A stretch of DNA of 6,777 nucleotides from Endomicrobiia bacterium (GCA_025998355.1 BNVV01000070.1:1-6777); one strand, 5' to 3'. Shown: positions 1-5,985, counted from the first letter of the stretch. Notes: generated by a model not told the origin, from the letters alone. Made by a program: numbers and translations.

Positions 1-92
1 GCGTCCTGAGCGTTGCACTGACAGACAAAAACTCCTACGATAATAAAAAGTAACATAAGACGCACTACACACTGCTTTAAGTAAGTTTTTAC
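1..92 (-). CDS. 5' end of a probable exported protein, off the left edge, with a damaged start codon
   Basis: A minus-strand frame entering from base 92 reads VKTYLKQCVVRLMLLFIIVG then VFVCQCNAQDA before leaving the window. It has a basic start, a hydrophobic core of about 13 residues and a short polar stretch with Ala, which is the layout of an N-terminal signal peptide. A good Shine-Dalgarno (AAAGGAG, bases 101-107) sits 8 nt before the codon at 90-92, but that codon is GTA, not GTG or ATG. Either translation starts at the internal GTG (63-65) or ATG (54-56), which lack a clear ribosome site and lose the basic residues, or the gene has lost its start. The mature protein is outside the window, so its function is unknown. 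The signal-peptide reading is fairly firm; the start and functional status are not. Confidence 0.4.
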
Positions 93-210
93 GATATAAA
101 CTCCTTTTTTGACATCAATTTTGTTTATTTCCGATACGTTTTGACATATTTTTGCAATTTTATAACAAACTAAGGAGTATAGATTTAACAGAAAAACAGG
201 TAGTTTAAGC

Positions 211-301
211 GAAGTAAATACAAATTTTGCCTGCCCCCATCAACCGTCATTCTAGCTGTTTTTTGAAGTAAATACACCATTAACTATTATTCTAACTGCT
301 T
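211..301. repeat. Imperfect direct repeat, two units
   Basis: The 12-mer gaagtaaataca occurs at 211-222 and 265-276. Each copy is followed by a related segment: tcattctagctgtt (247-260) and ttattctaactgctt (287-301). On the minus strand the two units align through A-CAG-TAGAAT, GTT and ATGG blocks; the right-hand unit is about 14 bp shorter because it lacks the gcctgccccc part. This looks like an old tandem duplication in non-coding DNA. No function is suggested. Confidence 0.5.
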
Positions 302-384
302 ACCCTATCGTCCTATATCCACAACTTTTGCTGACATTGTAACTGTCTTGCGATAATATGTCCGGTATTGTCTGAAGTACTCAA

Positions 385-560
385 ACATCATCCCTACAAT
401 ATTCTCTGTACTCAATTTTCTCTTTACTCATCTCCCCCCCCCCTATCTTTTCTTACTCCCGACTATCCTTTGTTTTATCAAATGTCCCTTTCTTTACTCC
501 CATTAATACTAAACCCATTCCATCTGACCTACCTGCTTTCTTTTTTGTTTTATAGTACTT
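385..560. other. Pyrimidine-rich tract with a C10 homopolymer
   Basis: For about 175 bp the plus strand is strongly biased to C and T, with repeated ctttact, cttactccc and tccctt motifs. A run of ten C residues lies at 434-443 (G10 on the minus strand). This composition is unlike the genes and the other spacers here. A long G/C homopolymer in an AT-rich genome is prone to slippage, but no reading frame or promoter is obviously controlled by it. Confidence 0.5.
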
Positions 561-702
561 CTGTTGTACTTTTATATGTTAATTATCAAGAGGTCTAATG
601 TATCTTTTTCAATATTTTGTAAAAATTTCTTTCATGGCGCCTAACTTTTAACATTTTTTGTTTTGATAAATCTTGTATTTCGGAGCAAGAAACGCACAAT
701 AC

Positions 703-844
703 AGTCAAATCACTTCGAGTTGCACCATGCCGCAATTTTAAAAAATACAGATGAGATTGACAAAAATTCTCTCTTTTATGACCACCTTTTTAACAAAAAA
801 CTTATTTTCTTTTTTGCTGTAGCGCAACTTGAAGTCATTTGACT
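703..844. repeat. 142-bp element with 21-bp terminal inverted repeats (MITE-like)
   Basis: The left end (703-723, agtcaaatcacttcg and on) is the reverse complement of the right end (824-844, ending catttgact), with 19 of 21 positions paired. The interior of about 100 bp is AT-rich and has no transposase. Size and ends fit a miniature inverted-repeat element, but no clear target-site duplication is visible and no second copy lies in this window. The ends differ from those of the elements at 2465-2614 and 6258-6397, so this is a separate family. It starts only 5 bp past the porA stop, so it would be transcribed with por mRNA, and its arms could fold into a long stem at the 3' end of the message. 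Confidence 0.55.
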
Positions 845-849
845 ATAAC

Positions 850-2055
850 TTATTTTTTCCTTACGTTAATATATTCAACCTGATTTGACGGCTTCTGCGC
901 ACCTGAAGCAATTTTGCCAAGTGTATCGTAAACGCCGGTAATATGCTCAGTGCTTATTTCTCTTCCACCCAAACCATAAACATAATTTACAGCTTTAGGA
1001 CTTACGACTCCTGCGGTATATAAAGACGCTACAACATCTGAATATAAAGGGGCATAAGCGCCAGAACAACTATCAGCCCTGTCCATAACGGCAATCGCTT
1101 TAATGTGAGTCAAGTCTTTCGCAATTTGTTCGGCTGGGAATGGTCTGTAAACTCTTATTTTTAAAAGACCTGCTTTTATACCTTTCTCTCTCAATTCTTG
1201 AACTACAACTTTTGCAGTACCTGCGGTTGAGCCGATAACTACTATTGCAATTTCAGCATCATCGAACATAAATTTTTCATACAAGTCATATTTGCGCCCA
1301 AAAATTTTTTCAAAATCGTTAGCTACTTCTAAAGTTATATTACTCGAGTCTCTCATGGCTTGCGCAAGTTGGAATCTGTGCTCAAAGTAATAATCCTGTA
1401 AATCAATTGAGCCTAATGTGTAAGGTCTCTTTGTATCTAAAAGATATCTTGCAGGTTTATATTCTCCGACAAATGCTTTTACATCAGCATCGGGATAAGT
1501 TTCAACAACCTCCATACAGTGAGAAATAATAAATCCGTCCGTCGTTACAAGAGTAGGAAGGTTTGCCTTTTCAGCTATTCTTATAGCCTGAATCATATTA
1601 TCATAAGCTTCCTGAGAATTTTCTGAATATATCTGAATCCAACCAGAATCCCTTGCCCCCATTGTATCAGATTGATCTCCGTGAATATTTAATGGAGCAG
1701 AAATCGCTCTATTGACTTCTGCCATAACGATAGGAAGTCTTAAGCCTGAAGCTATGTAAAGCATTTCCCACATAAGGCACAAGCCTTGAGAAGAAGTGCC
1801 TGTCATTGCTCTTGCACCTGCCGCAGATGCCGCTATTGTAGCAGACATTGCAGAGTGTTCGCTTTCTACGGCAACATACTCGCTCTTCACAATACCGTCT
1901 GCAACAAATTGTGAAAAAATCTGCACAATTTCAGTTGCGGGGGTTATGGGATATGCCGCCACTACGTCCGGCTCTATTTGACGCATCGCTTCCGCCATAA
2001 CCTCGTTGCCTGTTTTTGCAACAAGTTTGCCTTTTGAATATACTGTCTTTATCAT
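850..2055 (-). CDS. porA: Pyruvate:ferredoxin oxidoreductase, alpha subunit (PorA)
   Basis: This is the alpha subunit of four-subunit pyruvate:ferredoxin (flavodoxin) oxidoreductase, a cytoplasmic enzyme that converts pyruvate and CoA to acetyl-CoA and CO2 and passes the electrons to ferredoxin. The 401-residue product has family hallmarks in order: GNEVMAEAMRQIEPDVVAAY with YPITPATE (residues 35-42), VESEHSAMSA (63-72), TSSQGL (87-92), NIHGDQSD (123-130), and a C-terminal domain containing VYRPFP. Length is normal and no lesion is seen. The chosen ATG is preceded by AAGGGG with 8-nt spacing. A longer frame from a TTG at 2088 is less likely because its first codons run through a hairpin and this ribosome site. 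It follows porD by 35 bp. The TPP-binding beta subunit, porB, usually next, is absent; an inverted-repeat element begins instead. Confidence 0.95.
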   Translation of the reverse strand: MIKTVYSKGKLVAKTGNEVMAEAMRQIEPDVVAAYPITPATEIVQIFSQFVADGIVKSEYVAVESEHSAMSATIAASAAGARAMTGTSSQGLCLMWEMLYIASGLRLPIVMAEVNRAISAPLNIHGDQSDTMGARDSGWIQIYSENSQEAYDNMIQAIRIAEKANLPTLVTTDGFIISHCMEVVETYPDADVKAFVGEYKPARYLLDTKRPYTLGSIDLQDYYFEHRFQLAQAMRDSSNITLEVANDFEKIFGRKYDLYEKFMFDDAEIAIVVIGSTAGTAKVVVQELREKGIKAGLLKIRVYRPFPAEQIAKDLTHIKAIAVMDRADSCSGAYAPLYSDVVASLYTAGVVSPKAVNYVYGLGGREISTEHITGVYDTLGKIASGAQKPSNQVEYINVRKK

Positions 2056-2090
2056 TTTATTAACCCCTTGAGGCAAGGCCTCTATCAAAA
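2056..2090 (-). promoter_or_regulatory. Hairpin plus Shine-Dalgarno before porA
   Basis: The porD-porA gap holds a perfect 5-bp stem with a 3-base loop (GAGGC CTT GCCTC, bases 2070-2082), followed two bases later by GGGG and then the porA ATG. The whole block closely matches the porD leader at 2418-2450 (GA.AGAGGC.TTGCCTC, then a G-rich ribosome site, then AATAAA.TG). A structure set against the ribosome site could affect initiation or protect an mRNA 5' end; that role is inferred. Confidence 0.5.
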
Positions 2091-2420
2091 TTATTTCCTT
2101 TCCTGTTCCATCGTAATTGCTTTAACCTTTATCGGACATTCGCTCGCGCAAATTCCACAACCTTTGCAGTGTTCGTAATCTATTCCTGTAACAACTGTTG
2201 TTCTCTTTTCATCAGGAGCGATTTTTATAGAGGTATCAGGACACGAAATCCAACACGTTAAACAATGGATACACTTTTCTTTATTCCATACAGGTCTTTG
2301 CGAACGCCAACTTCCTGTATTAAATTCTAATGCTGTCCCCGGTTCAACTATATCTCCTACAGGAAGTTCAGCTGCTGTTAATTTTCTATTGGAACTTTGT
2401 CCCTTTTCTTCTTTATTCAC
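2091..2420 (-). CDS. porD: Pyruvate:ferredoxin oxidoreductase, delta subunit (PorD), 2x[4Fe-4S] ferredoxin-type
   Basis: PorD is the electron-transfer subunit that carries electrons from the TPP site toward external ferredoxin. The 109-residue product has two ferredoxin-type motifs, each C-x2-C-x2-C-x3-C followed by Pro: Cys 50, 53, 56 and 60, then Cys 85, 88, 91 and 95, enough for two [4Fe-4S] clusters. Ahead of them is the usual PorD N-terminal region (ELPVGDIVEPGTALEFNTGS, then WRSQRPVW). The start chosen is GTG at 2418-2420, because GGAGGA lies 6 nt upstream and the length is normal for the family. An open frame continues upstream to 2552, but those 44 extra codons translate a repeat element and a hairpin, not PorD. 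It lies between porC and porA, split from porC by the repeat. Confidence 0.93.
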   Translation of the reverse strand: MNKEEKGQSSNRKLTAAELPVGDIVEPGTALEFNTGSWRSQRPVWNKEKCIHCLTCWISCPDTSIKIAPDEKRTTVVTGIDYEHCKGCGICASECPIKVKAITMEQERK

Positions 2421-2448
2421 TTTATTCCTCCAAGAGGCAAAGCCTCTT
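2421..2448 (-). promoter_or_regulatory. Hairpin plus Shine-Dalgarno before porD
   Basis: Bases 2432-2448 form a perfect 7-bp stem with a 3-base loop (AAGAGGC TTT GCCTCTT on the minus strand). GGAGGA follows at once, and the GTG start of porD comes 6 nt after that. The strong ribosome site decides the porD start. The same arrangement precedes porA. Effects on initiation or RNA stability are inferred. Confidence 0.55.
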
Positions 2449-2464
2449 TCATTAAATATTAGAC

Positions 2465-2614
2465 AGGATCTACCTAAAAACCCGTGGTCTTGATAGATTT
2501 TCGTATTTACCGTATTAACCCTTGGTTTTAGGTATCTTGCCCGCAAAAACAACGTCAGTTATCAAAACAAGTTAAAAATTGACAGTGGCTTGATAAGAGT
2601 TTTTAGACAGACTC
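2465..2614. repeat. MITE-like element, copy A, inserted between porC and porD
   Basis: This 150-bp stretch matches bases 6258-6397 along its length, sharing blocks such as ctaaaaaccc, gtatttac, aggtatct, caaaaca and agagtttttaga, with roughly 75-80% identity in the best-aligned half. Its ends are imperfect inverted repeats: gatctacctaaaaac on the left against gtttttagacagactc on the right. It encodes no transposase. It fills most of the 205-bp porC-porD gap, in an operon whose other gaps are 17-35 bp, which points to insertion. The right end stops 11 bp short of the porC stop codon. It is more diverged at its ends than copy B and so may be older or inactive. Confidence 0.65.
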
Positions 2615-2625
2615 AAAGCCAGCAA

Positions 2626-3207
2626 TTATTGGTTTTTCACTTCGTCAAAAGCGCGTTTTATAGATGTAAGGTTACCTTCTATAACTTCCGGCTTATGCCT
2701 AAACTTTGCAGTAAGCTTACCTTTTGTATCTTCCAAAACGCCGTTTATATCTAAAGTTCCTATAACTTTTACTAAGGCTCCAAGCATGGGGGTGTTAGGT
2801 ATATCTTTACCTATTGTTTCTACAGCTATTTTGCTTGCATTCACCACATACACCTGGGCTGCGTCAATACCAAGTTTGTGTGCAATTTCTATAGCACCAA
2901 AAGAAGTATTTATTATAACCCTCCCTGTTGTCCCGACACCATTAGTTACAGGAACTGACTCCATAAGAGACGGATCCAAAATAACTACATAATTCGGATT
3001 TGTTATACCGGAATGAATTGTGATAGGGTCTTGGCTTATTCTGTTAAAAGACTGAACCGGAGCGCCCATTCTTTCTGGCCCATATTCAGGAAATGCCTGA
3101 ATGTACTTGCCTGTTGCTAAAACAGCCTCGGCAAACAGAAGCGCCGCAGTCTTTGCGCCCTGCCCCCCGCGTCCGTGCCAACGAACTTCAATCATTTTTG
3201 CTGACAT
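2626..3207 (-). CDS. porC: Pyruvate:ferredoxin oxidoreductase, gamma subunit (PorC/PorG)
   Basis: This is the gamma subunit of pyruvate:ferredoxin oxidoreductase, which contributes to the CoA-binding part of the cytoplasmic complex. The 193-residue product opens with the family motif RWHGRGGQGAKTA (GRGGQG at 12-17), followed by FPEYGPERMGAPV (39-51) and, near residue 137, NTPMLGALVKV. Length is normal and the frame is intact. The ATG at 3207 is preceded by AAAGGAG with about 10-nt spacing; an ATG four codons later (MIEVRWHG) is a possible alternative. The ribosome site directly follows the stop codon of the upstream lipoprotein frame, so the two may once have been translationally coupled. Gene order porC-porD-porA matches the usual gamma-delta-alpha layout. 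Confidence 0.94.
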   Translation of the reverse strand: MSAKMIEVRWHGRGGQGAKTAALLFAEAVLATGKYIQAFPEYGPERMGAPVQSFNRISQDPITIHSGITNPNYVVILDPSLMESVPVTNGVGTTGRVIINTSFGAIEIAHKLGIDAAQVYVVNASKIAVETIGKDIPNTPMLGALVKVIGTLDINGVLEDTKGKLTAKFRHKPEVIEGNLTSIKRAFDEVKNQ

Positions 3208-3224
3208 CTTTTTTAATCTCCTTT

Positions 3225-3600
3225 CTATTTTTTCTGCTCGGGTTCTAGGTCAACGCTAATATTATCGGGAGAAAGCCTAAACAACGCTCCTGTTGCCACG
3301 TCAATTATAATACCCCCGAATAAAATACCAACAATCAACCATCCTGCTTGAAGATCGCTTGTAATATTTCTACGTTCTGTCTGAAAACCATCTTTTTTTA
3401 CAGCTACAGCATGATCTCTATTTCTTTTCAATTTAACGTTTACAGAATCACTTCCGACAAAATCTCCATCAACATAAATCTTAGCACCTTGTGTGGCTGA
3501 ATTTATTGCAATGCGTTCAGTTAGTTGTACCTTGAAATATCGTTGCACATGAACTCGTTACTGACGTAAGCGACAACAACAAAACCAATGATTTTTTCAT
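3225..3600 (-). pseudogene. PEGA-type lipoprotein gene broken by a frameshift
   Basis: A good ribosome site (AAAGGAG) leads into an ATG at 3600 that encodes MKKSLVLLLSLTSVTSSCAT then IFQGTTN and a TGA at 3517-3519. This is a lipoprotein signal with a plausible lipobox ending at Cys18. The reading continues one base off as ERIAINSATQGAKIYVDGDF and on to a TAG at 3225, with a PEGA-like GAKIYVDG segment, a KKDGFQTE strand and a hydrophobic AGWLIVGILFGG stretch near the end. Joined, the two parts give one ordinary CATIF-GTT-PEGA lipoprotein of about 123 residues. The break coincides with AACTAACT (3519-3526); removing one AACT restores GTTERIAINS. A GTG at 3548 could give a 107-residue product, but without the signal peptide. 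The family's role is unclear; such proteins are envelope-anchored. Confidence 0.75.
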
Positions 3601-3629
3601 TTTACATCTCCTTTGATATTTTATTCTAT

Positions 3630-4226
3630 TCACATCTCCTTCCTGCCCGCTATAGCGCGTGATATAGTTACCTCATCAGCATATTCAATATCGCCGCCAA
3701 CGGGCAAACCATAACCCAACCTTGTGACTTTGATATTTAATTTTTTTATAATCTCGGCAAGGTAAATGGCAGTTATCTCACCTTTAGAGTCTGCATCTGT
3801 AGCAATTATTACTTCGCTAATAGTACCACTTTTTAATCTTTTTATTAGCTTATCAACCCTTATGTCGCAAGGACCAACCGCATCAAGGGGTGACAATGCC
3901 CCGCCAAGCACAAAGTAAAGACCCTTATAGTCTTTAACCTTACTTACTGCTATTAAATCCTGAGGGGTTTCAACAACACATACAGTATCATGTTCTCTTG
4001 TAGAATCGGAACATACGGGGCACGGATCATGTTCGCTTAAATTATAGCAAATACCACAGCTTTTCATTGTTTGCCTTGCTTTCTGTATAGAATCTATAAG
4101 CCTGTTAACTTCATCCCTAGGCATTTTTAGTATATGATAACTAAGACGTTCAGCCATTTTAGGACCTACTCCAGGCAGTTTTTTTACTATTTCAACCATC
4201 TTTTCTATGGGCTGCGGTCTGTTCAT
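3630..4226 (-). CDS. recR: Recombination mediator protein RecR
   Basis: RecR works with RecO (and RecF) to load RecA onto SSB-coated single-stranded DNA during gap repair. The 198-residue protein has all expected parts: an N-terminal helix-hairpin-helix (LPGVGPKMAERL, 17-28), a four-Cys zinc site (Cys 57, 60, 69, 72), a Toprim domain with VVETPQD (Glu86) and ATDADSKGE (144-150), the LGGALSPLDAVGP segment (107-119), and the C-terminal GLPVGGDIEYADEVTISRA. Length is typical. The Toprim ATDADSKGE is a mild variant of the more usual ATNPTxEGE form. It starts 18 bp after dnaX ends, behind a weak AGG ribosome site, so it is probably co-transcribed with dnaX. The small ebfC/ybaB gene often found between the two is missing here. 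Confidence 0.96.
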   Translation of the reverse strand: MNRPQPIEKMVEIVKKLPGVGPKMAERLSYHILKMPRDEVNRLIDSIQKARQTMKSCGICYNLSEHDPCPVCSDSTREHDTVCVVETPQDLIAVSKVKDYKGLYFVLGGALSPLDAVGPCDIRVDKLIKRLKSGTISEVIIATDADSKGEITAIYLAEIIKKLNIKVTRLGYGLPVGGDIEYADEVTISRAIAGRKEM

Positions 4227-4244
4227 ATTTATTTAACCTAAAAA

Positions 4245-5864
4245 TTACATTTTTTTAGCAGTTGAGCCAAACTTTTTTGCTATTTCTTCTATGTGTTTAG
4301 GAATTGCAGTTTTTGTCGTTTCCTTAAAATCTTCTTCAACTGCATATTCAGCAACAGCAAAATCTTTTTCTTCTTTTACAATTACATCTTCCTGTGTCAG
4401 TTCCGTAGATACGTTTTTTTCAACGTTAACCTCAATTACTATATTTAATCCTGTTTTTTTTTGGAAAAGTTTTAAAATTTGCTCTTTAAACTCCATAACA
4501 CCATCATAATTAAACTGATTGGCTACCGTAAGCTGTATAGACAAATCTCCAAGAACTTTAATTAACGCATTTTTTAATGGCTGCGCCGTAAGAGGGTGCT
4601 TGTTTATTATTTCGCTTATAATTTCATTCCACACATCCATTAAATCTACACTATCAGAAATTTCATTAACAACATTCCCTTCTCTATGCAATTCGGACTG
4701 CCACTCAAAGGAAGACTTGGAGCTGTTATCAATTTTAATATTTTTTTCCAACTCTGTTATCCTGCTTATAAGCTCACCAACATTATAATACGGCTCCGAC
4801 ATTTTTAGAAGATATATTTCAACGAGAATTCTCGGTTGGTCGTGCCAGCGCATTTCCTCAAGAGCTTTTGACAAAAGGTTATTCATACGCACATGACGCT
4901 CAACGGTAAATAAACTTTTTTGAGTATCAAAAAGTTTTTCATCTTCCAAAGAAATTTCCGCGACTGCAGGATTTATTGAATAAATCATAACTTGTCTTAG
5001 ATGATCTCTCAAATCTCTTGCAAACTGCAAAATATTATATCCTTGTTCTGTAATTTCTTTAACTATCTTTAGAATAGTCCAGATATCGCTCTTTGCTATA
5101 CTTTCCGTAACTGAAGCGATAATATCTTTTGGAAGAAGTCCAAGCAAACCTCTTACGTATTCACCTGTTACTTTATCAGTATTTGAAGAAACAGCTTGGT
5201 CTAAAAGACTTAAAGCATCTCTCATGGAACCGCCTGAAGCCGCAGTAACTATATTTAGAGCTTCATCATCTATCTCAAAACCTTCTTTTTGTCCTATATT
5301 TTTTATTGCCGCAGACATTTCAGAGCTTGATATCAGTTTAAATCTGTATTTCTGACATCTTGAAAGAATAGTAACGGGAATTTTATGTTGCTCCGTTGTA
5401 GCCATAATAAAAACTACATGCGGTGGGGGTTCTTCAAGCGTTTTAAGTAAAGCGTTAAAAGCTTGCGTGGTTATCTGATGAGCCTCATCTATAATATAAA
5501 TCTTATATTTTGAATTAGCGCTTGAAAATTTTACATTTTCTCTTAAAGCCCTTATCTCATCTATACCGTTGTTTGACGCTCCATCAATTTCAAGCACATC
5601 AACGCTTGAACTTTTTGAAATATCCAAACAATTGTCGCATACCCCACAAGGCTCAGCTATAATACCGTTTTTACAATTTAACGCTTTAGCAAGAATTCTT
5701 GCTAAAGTTGTCTTACCGCAACCTCTAGGTCCGCTAAATAAATATGCATGTGCAATGCGATTTTCAGAAATTGCGTTCTTAAGAGTCTGTGATATATGTT
5801 CCTGCCCAATAACTGCATCAAAATTTTGAGGTCTAAATTTTCTAGCTAACCCAAGATACGACAT
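4245..5864 (-). CDS. dnaX: DNA polymerase III subunit tau/gamma (DnaX)
   Basis: DnaX is the ATPase of the clamp loader that places the beta clamp on primed DNA and links the polymerase core to the replisome. The 539-residue protein has RPQNFDAVIGQEH near the start, Walker A GPRGCGKT (45-52), a zinc-binding set (Cys 64, 73, 76, 79), Walker B IIDEAH (124-129), sensor I in MATTEQHKIP and the SRC arginine finger (Arg169). Helical collar sequence follows to about residue 370, then a weakly conserved C-terminal part rich in Glu and Lys. The ATG at 5864 gives the canonical N-terminus; AAAAGGA lies about 9 nt upstream. An A9 run at codons 468-471 may allow a shorter gamma-like form. It heads the minus-strand gene run and has its own upstream promoter-like sequence. 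Confidence 0.97.
   Translation of the reverse strand: MSYLGLARKFRPQNFDAVIGQEHISQTLKNAISENRIAHAYLFSGPRGCGKTTLARILAKALNCKNGIIAEPCGVCDNCLDISKSSSVDVLEIDGASNNGIDEIRALRENVKFSSANSKYKIYIIDEAHQITTQAFNALLKTLEEPPPHVVFIMATTEQHKIPVTILSRCQKYRFKLISSSEMSAAIKNIGQKEGFEIDDEALNIVTAASGGSMRDALSLLDQAVSSNTDKVTGEYVRGLLGLLPKDIIASVTESIAKSDIWTILKIVKEITEQGYNILQFARDLRDHLRQVMIYSINPAVAEISLEDEKLFDTQKSLFTVERHVRMNNLLSKALEEMRWHDQPRILVEIYLLKMSEPYYNVGELISRITELEKNIKIDNSSKSSFEWQSELHREGNVVNEISDSVDLMDVWNEIISEIINKHPLTAQPLKNALIKVLGDLSIQLTVANQFNYDGVMEFKEQILKLFQKKTGLNIVIEVNVEKNVSTELTQEDVIVKEEKDFAVAEYAVEEDFKETTKTAIPKHIEEIAKKFGSTAKKM
4454..4462 (-). promoter_or_regulatory. A9 homopolymer in dnaX, candidate slippage site
   Basis: On the coding strand the sequence is TTC CAA AAA AAA ACA GGA, a run of nine A residues. 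One extra A gives QKKNRIKYSN and a TGA (477 residues). One missing A gives QKKQD and a TAA (472 residues). Either slip therefore ends the protein at once and removes the C-terminal 62-67 residues. Thermus thermophilus makes its gamma form by transcriptional slippage on an A9 run in dnaX; the parallel is from known biology, and use here is inferred. Confidence 0.4.
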
Positions 5865-5976
5865 AAGGCAAAATCCTTTTAATAAAAATATTTTAAGCTA
5901 AAGGCTCAAATTTTATTACAGCTACGTTATCTTAACTTAACAAACGCGCTTAATATCGTTTTTGTTTTCACAATTT

Positions 5977-5985
5977 ATTGTAGCA
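5977..5985 (-). promoter_or_regulatory. Extended -10 promoter candidate for dnaX
   Basis: Reading the minus strand, TATGCTACAAT contains a TACAAT -10 box (5977-5982) preceded by the TGN extension (5983-5985). No good -35 box lies 17 bp upstream (only an A-rich stretch), which is acceptable for an extended -10 promoter. Transcription would start near 5970, giving a leader of about 105 nt before the dnaX ATG. It is the only strong promoter-like site seen ahead of the dnaX-recR-por run. Confidence 0.45.

Larger units (their letters stand above)
93..702. other. Intergenic stretch of about 600 bp without a convincing gene
   Basis: No frame here has a ribosome site together with protein-like composition. 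The longest open frame (368-598, plus strand) starts at TTG without a Shine-Dalgarno and encodes mostly Leu, Ser, Pro, Tyr and Phe because it runs through a pyrimidine-rich tract. What can be seen is a Shine-Dalgarno for the left-edge gene (101-107), an imperfect direct repeat (211-301), and a CT-rich tract with a ten-base C run (about 385-560). On the minus strand, a 63-codon open frame from about 793 down to about 599 runs out of the element at 703-844, has no start signal and is not recognised. No remnant of porB could be recognised. Confidence 0.6.

Noticed and set aside
109..166. Plus-strand promoter from TTGACA at 109-114 or 141-146
   Set aside because: The best -10-like box (TATAAC, 161-166) is only 14 bp from the second TTGACA, the first has no good -10, and no plus-strand gene follows.
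368..598. 76-codon plus-strand open frame
   Set aside because: It starts at TTG with no Shine-Dalgarno, and its Leu/Ser/Pro/Tyr-rich product reflects the CT-rich tract.
2056..2088. TTG start giving an 11-residue longer PorA
   Set aside because: The extra codons cover the hairpin and the ribosome site; the ATG at 2053-2055 has good spacing and begins at the family N-terminus.
2421..2552. Upstream extension of porD to a 153-residue protein
   Set aside because: The extra 44 codons translate the MITE-like element and the hairpin; the GTG at 2418-2420 has an ideal GGAGGA and gives a normal PorD length.
2480..2552. A conserved minus-strand peptide (VNTVNTKIYQDHGFL) shared by the two element copies as evidence of a coding gene
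   Set aside because: Over the 15 best-aligned codons there are about 10 nucleotide differences, mostly amino-acid-changing, so DNA homology explains the similarity without selection for a protein.
4291..5829. Several plus-strand open frames opposite dnaX
   Set aside because: They are antisense shadows of a clear dnaX gene and have no ribosome sites or recognisable products.
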